The position numbers and the translations under genes were made by a program. DNA of 50,689 nt, from the IMG/VR virus record IMGVR_UViG_3300033146_000748, positions 1 to 50,689 of that record, one strand, 5' to 3'. Origin of the DNA: a virus. Below are positions 29,869 through 39,614 of the stretch, piece by piece. The number at the start of each line of letters is the position of its first letter. Positions within the stretch are counted from its first letter, which is position 1. The notes below the pieces were generated by a model. The model had not been told where the DNA came from and ran no database searches. It saw nothing but the letters and a program-made list of their open reading frames with translations.

Positions 29869-31830
29869 TTATCCTTCATTTACAAATATACAAAAATCAG
29901 CTGCTAACTGTGGAAATTGGTTATGTCCTAATTTTATAGGCTGAATTGTATTATATGTCATATCAATTGTATTATTATCATATCCAGTATCAATAAAATG
30001 TGGATAATAATTATATATATTATCATTGTATATATACATTTCATCAGGAACAATTGAACATGTACCTGTCCAAGTTCCTCCTATATTTTCACATTTCTCT
30101 TGTGTATCAATATTTTCAACTCTACTTGGGTCACGATGAATTAAAACGTCACGGATAACCAAACTTTGAATACCTCTTACATGTTGAAATGTATTATCTG
30201 GTGAAACATTACTTGGATCAACTATATAATTATAAACTTCTCTAAAATCAATAACTTCACCAAAGTTTCTATTGACATTATTAAAGTAATATTTCAATTT
30301 TTCAAGTACATCTTCCTTAACAACTGTCCAACTATAACTTCTTCTTACTTTTAATCCAATATCAAATCTAAAATATACAAGTTCTGGTAACTTAAACTCT
30401 TCCCATATACCCAACATCTTTCTAGGTTCAAGATATTCAAGTAATTGTTGTTCCCATAATGTATTATAAACATGATCAATATTAAACATTGTTGGATATA
30501 ATAATTCTCTTGGTAAATTATTACTAAACTCATTATCAACACTTACTTCAACTAATGATATATTATTATCACCACCATTCATCCATTCTGTTGGAATAAT
30601 TGAAATATATGCTCTATTATAATATGTTGTATCTAATACTTCTGGATGTTCTTCTTGTTCACCCCAAACATTAGCAACTGTAATATCACCACGAGCAGAT
30701 AAATTACCAATATAATCCTTACTTGTAACATTTCTCAATTGTGAATGTGAATATGCCATTCCACCAATTTTTAATTCTTCAATTGATTCAGGGTCAGCCC
30801 CACCAACGGATGGATTAACATTTATAACTGTATATCTATCTGATGGAACAACAATTGAACTTGATATATTAGTTATAAATGGTATGTCAGTTGTACCTAA
30901 TATTGTATCTTTAACTGGTTTATTGTCATCATTAAATACATTTGCTGTAATAACACCTTCTGAACCTAATGATTTAATTGGATATATTTTAATAACATCA
31001 TCATATTCAGGAACATTTCTTGTATGTGAAAATGATAATATTGCTCTTTTATATTTGTCATAATAAAAAATATAAGCATTTGGCTCATCAACCAATCCAG
31101 ATAAATCATCAAAAAAATCTGATATCCTTGTCCAAGCAATCTCTGCAGCACCAACTGTAACCAACAAAGATTCTTTTGTATCTTCATAAGGATAAACACC
31201 CATATCCCATTTTTCAAAAGGTAAAACAATTTGATTGGATATAATATCTTCGCCTGTATATACCAATGATTCTTGTAATGGTTCACCTTGTTTCATTATA
31301 ATATCAAATTCAACATAATTATAATTTTGTTCCAATTCAGAATCATAACCAGTTTGAAGGTTATCAACAGTAACATCAAAAGTATAATCTTCTGGCATAC
31401 AATAATAGATGTTATCTCCATTCGGTGCAACCAATCCAGTATTAACCTTAAACCATTTTGGTATATATAATTGATCATTTATATCAAAATATGTTATTGT
31501 AGAATCATCATTTCTTTGTCTAATAGTAATGGTTAATACAACCTCAGAAGAAATATATCCTGTAGGAGTATAACCTTGTTGACGAACTAATGAATGAACA
31601 ACTTCATAGATATCAGCAGTTTCAGTATGTATATTCTGTGCCAATCTATTAGTGTAAAATGTATTAAGATCACCAATATAAGACAATAATTCCATAATAA
31701 GGGTAATGTTAGCACCCTCAAAATCATAATCCTTAAAAGTTTCTGTCTTACTTAATATCTTTTTTAGTCGTTCCTTTAATGTTAAAAAATCTACATTTGT
31801 ATAATCTGGAACTAATCCATAATCACTCAT
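29869..31830 (-). CDS. 6: baseplate wedge protein gp6
   Basis: 653 residues. The N-terminus FLTLKERLKKILSKTETFKDYDFEGANITLIMELLSYIGDLNTFYTNRLA is diagnostic of gp6/baseplate J-type proteins, which form the inner wedge ring that senses host contact. The middle is beta-rich and the C-terminus carries a repeated aromatic region. Length is close to T4 gp6 (660). It is 2 bp from gp25 and 3 bp from the gp7-like gene, so the wedge genes are one unit. Confidence 0.85.
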   Translation of the reverse strand: MSDYGLVPDYTNVDFLTLKERLKKILSKTETFKDYDFEGANITLIMELLSYIGDLNTFYTNRLAQNIHTETADIYEVVHSLVRQQGYTPTGYISSEVVLTITIRQRNDDSTITYFDINDQLYIPKWFKVNTGLVAPNGDNIYYCMPEDYTFDVTVDNLQTGYDSELEQNYNYVEFDIIMKQGEPLQESLVYTGEDIISNQIVLPFEKWDMGVYPYEDTKESLLVTVGAAEIAWTRISDFFDDLSGLVDEPNAYIFYYDKYKRAILSFSHTRNVPEYDDVIKIYPIKSLGSEGVITANVFNDDNKPVKDTILGTTDIPFITNISSSIVVPSDRYTVINVNPSVGGADPESIEELKIGGMAYSHSQLRNVTSKDYIGNLSARGDITVANVWGEQEEHPEVLDTTYYNRAYISIIPTEWMNGGDNNISLVEVSVDNEFSNNLPRELLYPTMFNIDHVYNTLWEQQLLEYLEPRKMLGIWEEFKLPELVYFRFDIGLKVRRSYSWTVVKEDVLEKLKYYFNNVNRNFGEVIDFREVYNYIVDPSNVSPDNTFQHVRGIQSLVIRDVLIHRDPSRVENIDTQEKCENIGGTWTGTCSIVPDEMYIYNDNIYNYYPHFIDTGYDNNTIDMTYNTIQPIKLGHNQFPQLAADFCIFVNEG

Positions 31831-31832
31831 AA

Positions 31833-32219
31833 TTATCTAGCCCTTATAATATTTCTATATGTATTGATGTTGTCACCATTTCCTGTATTACCAATATAAT
31901 AATTTAGATTTATCTCATATAAACCATTATCTTCATCTGCAATAATATCAAGACCTTCAACTACAATTCTTGTTTCCCATCTCTCAATCGCATCCCAAAT
32001 CAATTCAGCCAACCGTCTTGATGTTATCTCATCTATTGGTTCAAATAATAAATTGTATATAGGTAAAGCAAACTCAGGGACCATTCTTCTTGAACCTTGT
32101 AGTGTTTGAAATATGTTCCCCAATGAATTGCCTATAGCATTTTCATTAGTCATATCAACAATATCACCATTATTCTTCATGTTAAAGTTTATATCTATAT
32201 CTTTCCAAAAATATCCCAT
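31833..32219 (-). CDS. 25: baseplate wedge protein gp25
   Basis: 128 residues with the gp25/lysozyme-like fold order: WKDIDINFNMKNNGDIVDMTNENAIGNSLGNIFQTLQGSRRMVPEFALPIYNLLFEPIDEITSRRLAELI. The EPxD helix and the C-terminal strand pair are typical. It bridges wedge and sheath initiation. The LAELIWDAIERWE segment is the conserved helix used to attach to gp6. Confidence 0.9.
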   Translation of the reverse strand: MGYFWKDIDINFNMKNNGDIVDMTNENAIGNSLGNIFQTLQGSRRMVPEFALPIYNLLFEPIDEITSRRLAELIWDAIERWETRIVVEGLDIIADEDNGLYEINLNYYIGNTGNGDNINTYRNIIRAR

Positions 32220-32234
32220 AATATACCTCTATTG

Positions 32235-32242
32235 TATTTATT
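32235..32242 (-). promoter_or_regulatory. late promoter variant AATAAATA
   Basis: One mismatch from TATAAATA, about 16 nt before the gp25 ATG; plausible but close to the start codon. Confidence 0.3.
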
Positions 32243-33041
32243 AAAAGAAACTCGGTGGTGTTGGTGTTTTAGGAATATTATTTTTAACTGTTTGTTTTAT
32301 TTCTTTCATCTTCAAATCCGATGAACTTTTAACAGTTTGAGTTAAATTATTAGATGTTTCTGTCATAGTTTTTAATCCACCTGCCATTGAATCCATATAA
32401 GATGTATCTATTCCATTATCAACTGCATATGAATTCAAATCTGCCTTCATCTTTTCATAAAATGTATCATTATCAGGCATACCATTACTATCCAAACCTA
32501 ATTCATTCATATACATATTCACTTCGGATGTAATATCATCAATCATACTTGAATCAGATAAACATCCAATACTACCCTTCATATCACTAATAAGTTTATC
32601 TATTCCAAGACTTGCGATCATCTGTTGAACTTTAGCAAACATTGCAAATACTTGTTCCATTATCCAAGACAAATCTGGAACAGCAGAAAATGCGGCTGAT
32701 AATATATCTTCAATAAAACCTAATCCATTATTTATCATACTTTTTAATGAATTTGCAGCACCATCAAAACAACTTCCAGTTAAATTCATTATATCATCAA
32801 GTTCCCCTAATTTAGAATTGGTTAATGATTCAGCAACACTTCCAGCACTCAATAAATCATTCTGAGATGGTAAATTAGGTAAATTAAGTGGATCTAAATT
32901 ATCCAATATATCACTCATACCTGATGTAGAATGATCCATTGCTTTCTTTGCAGATTTTAATTGTTCCAAACCTGATGCCATCTTATTAACAACTCCATCA
33001 TCAAGACCAGTTGCATTTTCAACAAAACTTGGTAATGCCAT
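32241..33041 (-). CDS. 266-residue helical tail protein, unknown
   Basis: Start follows AGGAGG. The product is helical with several hydrophobic segments (GLGFIEDILSAAFSAVPDLSWIMEQVFAMFAKVQQMIASLGIDKLI near 108-153) and a threonine/serine-rich end (TPTPPSFF). It is encoded between the PAAR and gp25 genes, so a baseplate-hub association is likely, but no family was recognised. It may function as an assembly or tip-linked protein. Confidence 0.7.
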   Translation of the reverse strand: MALPSFVENATGLDDGVVNKMASGLEQLKSAKKAMDHSTSGMSDILDNLDPLNLPNLPSQNDLLSAGSVAESLTNSKLGELDDIMNLTGSCFDGAANSLKSMINNGLGFIEDILSAAFSAVPDLSWIMEQVFAMFAKVQQMIASLGIDKLISDMKGSIGCLSDSSMIDDITSEVNMYMNELGLDSNGMPDNDTFYEKMKADLNSYAVDNGIDTSYMDSMAGGLKTMTETSNNLTQTVKSSSDLKMKEIKQTVKNNIPKTPTPPSFF

Positions 33042-33044
33042 AAT

Positions 33045-33338
33045 TTAACCTCCTGCGAAGACATCCCCTGACCCGACAGCTACCGATGAACCACAAGATA
33101 TGGGATCTCCTATTCTTCCTATTTGTTTTCCATTTACATATACCGTTGATGAACCTGATGATAATGTTGCACCGTGTGGGGGTGAACTTGGACAAGCATG
33201 TGGCGCCCATGAATCACCTTGTCTATGTACTGCTATGCTATTTACAAATACATCTCCTGATGCACCTGATGAGGGTCTTGGTGGCGCCCCACAAGGATCA
33301 CCTGTACTGTTGTCACCCAATCTAGTTACAGCTGGCAT
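33045..33338 (-). CDS. PAAR-domain tail-spike tip
   Basis: The 97-residue product begins MPAVTRLGDNSTGDPC and has repeated short Gly-Asp turns (VHRQGDSWAPHACPSSPPHG, VNGKQIGRIGDPISCG). This cone-shaped zinc-binding fold caps the central spike of contractile tails and helps pierce the host envelope. The neighbouring spike gene (gp5-like) lies beyond the inserted APS-kinase gene. Confidence 0.9.
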   Translation of the reverse strand: MPAVTRLGDNSTGDPCGAPPRPSSGASGDVFVNSIAVHRQGDSWAPHACPSSPPHGATLSSGSSTVYVNGKQIGRIGDPISCGSSVAVGSGDVFAGG

Positions 33339-34244
33339 TTAATCACCTCTTTCCACCAACAAAAAATTAATTATATCCATTGGAACATATTTACTTAATT
33401 CATCAATATTATTATCTTGAATTAATTTTCTACATTTCGTTCCTGATATACCTGCAATCTCTTTATCAACTTTTATTTCATTAATATCATAACCAACACC
33501 TCTTCCATAATTAACAGAATTAATATCAGGTATGACTATAATTTTTACATTATCATTATCCCTATAATAAAAATCTAACATTTCTTTTGTTTCATAAGCA
33601 GTAAATGGATTATTTTCATCTGGTTTAATGTCTCTTATTGCCAACATTACTTTTTTACCTTCTTCTAATTTCTGATTTATTATATAATCATGTCCATTAT
33701 GAAAAACACCATTCCACCTACCAATATACATTTCATATACATTATCATAATAACCAATATAATCTAATATATCAGTTACACATTCTTCTATTGTTTTATT
33801 AAATGTATCTAATATTAAATCTGGATTGGCTGGTGTCTCATATGGGTCTGATATACCAGTGAAATTATCAATCAATCCATCCAATGCTCTTAAATATAAT
33901 CCCTTTACATCTCGTTTGATACATTCCTCCACAGAACAATCAACAAACACTTCAATAAAATTATCTTCACCAATAATATTTTTAATCTCTTTTCTCGTTG
34001 AATTATATGGAGAAACAAATGAACAAATAACATTAGTATTCTTTACACATATCTTTGCTATTTCCGCAACCCTATATAAATTCAAATCTCTATCTTTCTT
34101 AGAAAACCCCAATCCCTTTGATATATAAGAATCTCTAATATCATCACCATCTAACACAATACCATTTATATATTTGTTCAATTCTTTTGCAATTGTCGTT
34201 TTTCCTGCTGACGGTAATCCTGTCAACCATATTACTTTATTCAT
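33339..34244 (-). CDS. APS kinase fused to a NadM-like nucleotidyltransferase
   Basis: Residues 1-160 match adenylylsulfate kinase (CysC): P-loop GLPSAGKT (9-16), DGDDIR (32-37), FVSPYNSTR (76-84), EVFVDCSVEEC and KGLYLRA...NFTGISDPYETP. Residues 165-301 match an HxGH nucleotidyltransferase: RWNGVFHNGH (176-185), NPFTAYE (212-218), VIPDIN (237-242) and ISGTKCR (266-272), the set seen in archaeal-type NMN adenylyltransferase. The fusion lies in the baseplate operon between PAAR and gp5 genes, with a tight spacing on both sides. It may make PAPS or modify a nucleotide; the exact substrate is unknown. Confidence 0.85.
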   Translation of the reverse strand: MNKVIWLTGLPSAGKTTIAKELNKYINGIVLDGDDIRDSYISKGLGFSKKDRDLNLYRVAEIAKICVKNTNVICSFVSPYNSTRKEIKNIIGEDNFIEVFVDCSVEECIKRDVKGLYLRALDGLIDNFTGISDPYETPANPDLILDTFNKTIEECVTDILDYIGYYDNVYEMYIGRWNGVFHNGHDYIINQKLEEGKKVMLAIRDIKPDENNPFTAYETKEMLDFYYRDNDNVKIIVIPDINSVNYGRGVGYDINEIKVDKEIAGISGTKCRKLIQDNNIDELSKYVPMDIINFLLVERGD

Positions 34245-34258
34245 TAATACCTCACATT

Positions 34259-35263
34259 TTATGGATTAAGATCTATTCTTGCACCTTTTATAGTTATATT
34301 TCCACCAGCTTCAATATGTATATTTCCACCAACAGATACAGCCCAATCTTTTCCTATTGTTTCTTTACAAGTCTGTCCTACTGTTCTTGTTTCATTGTTT
34401 CCTATATTTTCAGTCTCATCATTTCCTATTGTTGTTTTTCTATCAACATCAACTTTTATAGTTTCTTCACCTTTTATATATTTAGTTTTATCTATGTCTA
34501 TAGTTTCATTCTCATTACCAAATACATGTTTATTTTCATCTCCTTTGGTAATCATGAATCTATCACCTTCATTACGAAATACCATATTACCTTGAGCATC
34601 AATTTCTATATAAGTATTTGATGGATGAAATATATGAACTCTCTCAGCACCAACTGTACTATCTATTTCTATAGTTATACCACCATGTGTAGTTAATACT
34701 ATGTTATGTGGATATTGTGCTGCATATGGTGATTCTGGTTCATCCCATTTCTCACCTGTAGATTTCTCAACTTGAAGATCAAGATTATTATTCTTATGTT
34801 CAACTATTGTTCCTTCTGAAACTCCACGACTTAATCTATGATAATCTGGTTCATTTAATCTATCAGATCGTGGATACTTTCCTTCTGGATCATTAAACCC
34901 TTTAGATGTATCTGGTTTTTCAACTGGTAAACCTGGAACAGTAGCAAAATATCTCAAACATTCCCAATTGCCATTCTCAAAAAAACAAAATACATGTGAA
35001 CCTTTTAATGGAACAGAAAACATACCATGACCACTTACAGAACCCTCAATCAACCCCAAACATGGTTCACCCCAAGGTAAAATGTCAGTAGGAATACCTT
35101 CTTTTTGTTCTGATGACTTTAATTCATCATGTATTCCCCATATTCGTATCTTACATCTACCTAATTGTTCTGGATCATTATTATCTTCAACAACACCCCT
35201 ATATATCCCATTAAATGTTGAAATCTTTGGAGTTAAATGTTTTATATCTGTTCTTACTGCCAT
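34259..35263 (-). CDS. 5: gp5-like central spike, no lysozyme domain
   Basis: 334 residues. The N-terminal OB domain (NGIYRGVVEDNNDPEQLGRCKIRIWGIHDE...) links to a linker and then a C-terminal beta-helix of repeats (KTTIGNDETENIGNNETRTVGQTCKETIG). T4 gp5 has a lysozyme domain between them; here no such domain is seen, so the spike resembles VgrG/gp5-N-plus-C forms. It sits below gp27 and carries PAAR at its tip. Confidence 0.85.
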   Translation of the reverse strand: MAVRTDIKHLTPKISTFNGIYRGVVEDNNDPEQLGRCKIRIWGIHDELKSSEQKEGIPTDILPWGEPCLGLIEGSVSGHGMFSVPLKGSHVFCFFENGNWECLRYFATVPGLPVEKPDTSKGFNDPEGKYPRSDRLNEPDYHRLSRGVSEGTIVEHKNNNLDLQVEKSTGEKWDEPESPYAAQYPHNIVLTTHGGITIEIDSTVGAERVHIFHPSNTYIEIDAQGNMVFRNEGDRFMITKGDENKHVFGNENETIDIDKTKYIKGEETIKVDVDRKTTIGNDETENIGNNETRTVGQTCKETIGKDWAVSVGGNIHIEAGGNITIKGARIDLNP

Positions 35264-35270
35264 ATTATCC

Positions 35271-36536
35271 TCATATATTAAATTTCTTTGATGGTACTAA
35301 TTCTTTATTTGATGATTCACCATAACCATTCTTAATACATACAATTTTCTGTTTATATCCATTATCAACTTTATTACTAAAATAATGTGTAATTGATTTT
35401 ATTAAATACTTTCCATCCATTTGTTTATTTTGAACTTCTTTCTCTTCATCGTAAGACGGCCAAAGTATTCTAATAAGTCCACCACAATGACGTTGTTCAT
35501 GTCCTTGAACTGTTATTTCTAAAAGTTGTTGATGACAATATTCTTTTATCCAATTGCCATACCATATATTATCAAGAATATCTTCATTACTATATCCATC
35601 AATTGTTTTTCTTGGTCTTTCAATAAACAAACCTTTAGGATATAAAGTTTTTCTTCCTAATATAGTAAACCTTTTTATTGCTGACTCATAATCATAATCT
35701 TGTCTGATTAATTTCTTTCTTCTTATATCATAACCCAATAATGTTCCACCTGATAATGACCTCAATGCTATAAGATCAACATGTGATAATTTATAATCAT
35801 TTATCTTATTAATATAAATTGGATTTTGTTGATCAAACCCATATACATTATTATCACCAACGGGATTCATATATTTCTTTTGTGATAACAATTGTTCCAA
35901 TGTAACCAAAGAATAACCAAACTTCTTAGATTTCGTATCATTGTATCTATAAAACAAATATCCAGGTTGTCCAGTTTTTACACCACTTGCTCTATTCATC
36001 AACCAAGATATGTTTTCTGCTGGTGTTCGTAAATGTGTATCAAAATGTTCAATCTTCTCATTAGTCTCTTCTAATAAAGAAAACTCATCAACACCAAGGT
36101 GATTTTTTGATATATCTTTAATTATTTTTGATATTTGTGTATCATTCCATCCTTTATGCCAACCATTTGAATGTAACTTTTGATAATTAACATCAACTAA
36201 AAATAATTCAACTTTTGATCCTTCTGACATTCTTAAACCAGAAATCGGTGTAACCTTACCAATTTTATATACTTTCATATCAATAGTTCTGTAATCACCC
36301 GTACCACCTGTATTACCAAAAGTTAACCGAAATATTTCATTTCCATTTATAGAACCAGTTTCCATTAAACCAACTCTATCCCAAAATGATATTTTACCAG
36401 TAATAGAAGAAGAAAATATATCCTCTATAATATAGATATAATCAACAGATGTACCTGTCAATAAACGAGATTCTTTCTTATCAGTTAATATCTCCACTGA
36501 AAATACTTCATTACCTAATGGGGTATCAAGAGCCAT
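35271..36536 (-). CDS. 27: baseplate hub protein gp27-like
   Basis: 421 residues beginning MALDTPLGNEVFSVEIL, with tube-like domains (DIFSSSITGKISFWDRVGLME, FRLTFGN...). The layout (two tube-fold domains with a hub insertion) and position next to gp5 and gp53 identify the hub trimer onto which the spike docks. A few residues after the last strand, KWYYS-type features of T4 gp27 are not visible. Confidence 0.75.
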   Translation of the reverse strand: MALDTPLGNEVFSVEILTDKKESRLLTGTSVDYIYIIEDIFSSSITGKISFWDRVGLMETGSINGNEIFRLTFGNTGGTGDYRTIDMKVYKIGKVTPISGLRMSEGSKVELFLVDVNYQKLHSNGWHKGWNDTQISKIIKDISKNHLGVDEFSLLEETNEKIEHFDTHLRTPAENISWLMNRASGVKTGQPGYLFYRYNDTKSKKFGYSLVTLEQLLSQKKYMNPVGDNNVYGFDQQNPIYINKINDYKLSHVDLIALRSLSGGTLLGYDIRRKKLIRQDYDYESAIKRFTILGRKTLYPKGLFIERPRKTIDGYSNEDILDNIWYGNWIKEYCHQQLLEITVQGHEQRHCGGLIRILWPSYDEEKEVQNKQMDGKYLIKSITHYFSNKVDNGYKQKIVCIKNGYGESSNKELVPSKKFNI

Positions 36537-36905
36537 TTATAAACTCTCCAATTCAGCAATATTATCAAAAATTGAATATATATTATTATATTTTAATATT
36601 CTAAGAACTTGCCCTGGAACTAACCCTTCAAATGGATTATCTATTCCATTAAACAAACCAACAATCCACCACAAATATGGAGTTTTATAATGATATGCAG
36701 ATATATTATCCAACCAATCGTCTTCTGTTACTGTATAATAATCAAAAAGCGATTCATTATTATATATTTCATCTGGTATTGTATATGATCTAAATATATT
36801 CAAATATAATAATTTATTGGATGTATCCTGAACTACTGGATATAATCTTAAATTAGATGAAACTGGCAAATCACGTTCAAGTTCTTTATATGGAACAACA
36901 GACAT
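36537..36905 (-). CDS. 53: baseplate wedge protein gp53
   Basis: 122 residues with the gp53 signature FDYYTVTEDDWLDNISAYHYKTPYLWWIVGLFNGIDNPFEGLVPGQVLRI, a LysM-like fold jo ining the wedges. Shorter than T4 gp53 (196), but the conserved core is complete. Confidence 0.88.
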   Translation of the reverse strand: MSVVPYKELERDLPVSSNLRLYPVVQDTSNKLLYLNIFRSYTIPDEIYNNESLFDYYTVTEDDWLDNISAYHYKTPYLWWIVGLFNGIDNPFEGLVPGQVLRILKYNNIYSIFDNIAELESL

Positions 36906-36908
36906 AAA

Positions 36909-37634
36909 CTATCTCCTACTTGTAACTGTTATTTTTTTATGTTTTTCATTAAGTAATGTACTTCTATATAATGGATTCAAATCAATAAAAGTTATATCCA
37001 ACTGTGCCTTTGAAGGATAACCATCTAACCAAGGACCATCATATGTGGTTTGAATAGATTGTATACCAACACTCTTTATACTAATTATATCTACAGGTTG
37101 ATTGTCACCAGTATATGTCTGCAAACTAAAAACATATGGAAATGCAAATTGTGTAACATTACCATTTATTTCAGGACATGATTGTTCAATTAGTTTTTGA
37201 CATGGACTAAAAACATCATCATAAGTAGAAGTATATACAGAAAATAGTAAAGCTATTGGAATACTTCTTCTGGATGTATTACTATATAATATTGGATTAT
37301 CAGCTTTATCCCCTACAGAAAATCCACCTTTATCAATAACACCAGTTGCTTGTTTAGTTGCTGTACTATACTTAGATTTTACATCTCTAATACCAGAAGC
37401 TATAGTGGTCAACTCATCCCAAGTATGTTGAACTGTTGCCATATAACTCATTGGCATCAAAAAGTTCATTGGTTCTTCACGAGTAGTATCATCAGATATA
37501 TTATCAATTCTTTTAGTCAAATCATTCATCTTTAGTTTTCGTGGGATTATCTGTAACCAAAGACTATCTTTTGAACTAGATCTACTCCTATTGATATGTC
37601 CTGGATAATACTGTCCTCCGAATGTATAACTCAT
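36909..37634 (-). CDS. 48: gp48-like baseplate-to-tube cap protein
   Basis: The ATG at 37634 overlaps the tape-measure stop (TAATG), and GGGGGATGG stands before it; an upstream in-frame TTG is less likely. The product (241 residues) contains NRSRSSSKDSLWLQIIPRKLKMNDLTKRI and a beta-rich second half (QTTYDGPWLDGYPSKAQLDITFIDL). Such proteins form the platform on which tail-tube assembly starts. Assignment between gp48 and gp54 is not certain. Confidence 0.7.
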   Translation of the reverse strand: MSYTFGGQYYPGHINRSRSSSKDSLWLQIIPRKLKMNDLTKRIDNISDDTTREEPMNFLMPMSYMATVQHTWDELTTIASGIRDVKSKYSTATKQATGVIDKGGFSVGDKADNPILYSNTSRRSIPIALLFSVYTSTYDDVFSPCQKLIEQSCPEINGNVTQFAFPYVFSLQTYTGDNQPVDIISIKSVGIQSIQTTYDGPWLDGYPSKAQLDITFIDLNPLYRSTLLNEKHKKITVTSRR

Positions 37635-39529
37635 TAACCCATCCCCCAAGTTTTAGAAAATAATACAACTCCCATTGCTTCTGGATCAGTTGGTATTTCA
37701 TTTCCACCATCAGATACATTAATTATTTCTTGATTTTGTATTATTTGTTTATTTGTTGTATTTGTTTCTGTTAAATTTCTATTAGTAGTATTAAGTGCTG
37801 ACACTGTATCTTTACTTCCTTTAATCTGTTCTTTTATTGCCGATGCTTTTGCTCTTTCAGCTATATGTGTATCAAAATTAGTCATATTTGCCTTTGATGC
37901 TTCAAGATCACCAACCGATTCAGTATCAACTCTATATACTCGTGTGGTTGTTGTTTTAGTTCCACTATTATCATTATCAGAACTTAATTTCTTTATATAC
38001 TTACCTATAAATGGAACATCACCTAATAATCCAATTAACCAATCAATTACAGAATTTTTTATAAAACTAATATCAATTCCAATCTTATCAAATAAATTAA
38101 CAAAGAAATTACCCATTGCATCACCAAACTCAGTAAATAAATTAGGTAAATCAATCAATAACCAATCCAAAAATGGTTCAGTAATATTTTTATACATACC
38201 TTCTGTTAACATATTTACAGCATTCGTTATAGCATCAGCACCAAAATCAACTCTGAAATCAGTGAACATACTTAATAACCAATTTACAACCATCTCAGGT
38301 AAATCAAGAAATACCGAAAGAATACCAGATGCAGCACCAAGGATTTTATCTCTAAGATTATCACCCTTCATCCAACCTTTAATTCCTTCCCATACCATCA
38401 TCAAAGGCATTAAAAATTTACCAAATATTCTACCAACGGCACCTAATAACTTAACCATAAATGTTTTTGGGATCATTTTTTCTAATTTATTAAAACCTTT
38501 TACAATATCAGTAAAAAACTTACCTACACGAATGAACATTTTACCAATTTGACCTTCTTTACTAAAAAAGTTAGCAACAAACTTAAATCCAGCTTTTATG
38601 GGTTTCCAATATACACTCAATTGTTTAGTTAATGATCCAACAAAACCAATCAATAATGCAGCAATAGGAAGAAGATATTTCATAAAGCCCTTTGTTTCTG
38701 GTTTTTCCAACATCTTATCTTTTTTATCTTGTCTCATTTTTGCATTAAATAATTCATAATTCTTCTTTGAGTATATAGCAGTCATTTTTTCATATTCATT
38801 TGACTTTGTTAACAATGTTTTAGTAAGAATATAACCACCTTTAATAACTGCCATAAAAGGTCCTGTAATAGCTTCTAATGGTGCCAATACTGTTGAAAAT
38901 TCAGTTTTTAACATTCCAGTTACAGTTTGAAGACCTTGTTTATAATGTTCAACCATATCCTTACTTACAAATCTCATCATAAAAGGAAACTTATCAACAA
39001 CTGTTTCTCTCATAACTTCAGCACCATGTACAAATTTCTGAGTTAATGGAAAAAATAATGAATTTGCGTTATCCTTAATTTTATCCCAATCAAGTGCATC
39101 ATCATTATTCCTCACTTCTTCTATTAACATTTCATAATTACGTCTATCTTGTTCAGAAGCATGTTCCATATTTTCAGTTATTTTCAACATTGATTCAATC
39201 ATCATTTTTTTAACTTCTTCTGGATTACCATGTTTCAAAACTGTTTTTATATTTTCGTCACTATGTGCAATTTGAGAAAGATATATTTCCATCTGACGTT
39301 TTGTACCCTCTTCCATACCAAGATATCTTGACATTGTTTCTGCTGTATTAGCGTAACCATCAATACTTTTCATCATTTCATCAAGATCATCTTGTTTCTT
39401 TGATGCAAGTTCAATGTATTCATTAAAATCCATTTTCTCATTTTTCATTACATCCAATGTCATTTTTAAACCTTCAATAACACGAGTATTATTTTCTATT
39501 ACTTTGTCTGATATGGTATTATTTGCCAT
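37634..39529 (-). CDS. 29: tape-measure / gp29-like protein
   Basis: ATG 39529 (MANNTISDKV...) is chosen because GGAG lies before it and the terminator hairpin upstream excludes the earlier in-frame codons. At 631 residues it has a long helical N-terminal half, a hydrophobic pair near 310-345 (YLLPIAALLIGFVGSL) and another near 415, and a Ser/Thr-rich C-terminal end. Position between the tail chaperone and gp48 is the classic place of the tape measure, which sets tail length. Confidence 0.85.
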   Translation of the reverse strand: MANNTISDKVIENNTRVIEGLKMTLDVMKNEKMDFNEYIELASKKQDDLDEMMKSIDGYANTAETMSRYLGMEEGTKRQMEIYLSQIAHSDENIKTVLKHGNPEEVKKMMIESMLKITENMEHASEQDRRNYEMLIEEVRNNDDALDWDKIKDNANSLFFPLTQKFVHGAEVMRETVVDKFPFMMRFVSKDMVEHYKQGLQTVTGMLKTEFSTVLAPLEAITGPFMAVIKGGYILTKTLLTKSNEYEKMTAIYSKKNYELFNAKMRQDKKDKMLEKPETKGFMKYLLPIAALLIGFVGSLTKQLSVYWKPIKAGFKFVANFFSKEGQIGKMFIRVGKFFTDIVKGFNKLEKMIPKTFMVKLLGAVGRIFGKFLMPLMMVWEGIKGWMKGDNLRDKILGAASGILSVFLDLPEMVVNWLLSMFTDFRVDFGADAITNAVNMLTEGMYKNITEPFLDWLLIDLPNLFTEFGDAMGNFFVNLFDKIGIDISFIKNSVIDWLIGLLGDVPFIGKYIKKLSSDNDNSGTKTTTTRVYRVDTESVGDLEASKANMTNFDTHIAERAKASAIKEQIKGSKDTVSALNTTNRNLTETNTTNKQIIQNQEIINVSDGGNEIPTDPEAMGVVLFSKTWGMG

Positions 39530-39540
39530 TATTTTTCTCC

Positions 39541-39582
39541 AATAAAAAAGGGATCTGAGAGTATTTATCCTTCTCAGACCCC
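39541..39582 (-). terminator. intrinsic terminator containing a late promoter in its loop
   Basis: Stem GGGGTCTGAGA (39582-39572) with TCTCAGATCCC (39560-39550), one mismatch, 11-nt loop, followed by TTTTTTATT. It ends transcripts from the tail chaperone genes. Confidence 0.8.
39562..39569 (-). promoter_or_regulatory. late promoter variant GATAAATA in the terminator loop
   Basis: One mismatch from TATAAATA, about 33 nt before the tape-measure ATG, so it could restart transcription right after the terminator. Confidence 0.5.
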
Positions 39583-39614
39583 TTATGAGCCTCATTGGGT
39601 TCAATTACCCAAGA

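Noticed and set aside
37944-38552. A plus-strand 202-codon ORF
   Set aside because: It is antisense to the tape-measure gene, whose helical coding pattern generates long open antisense frames.
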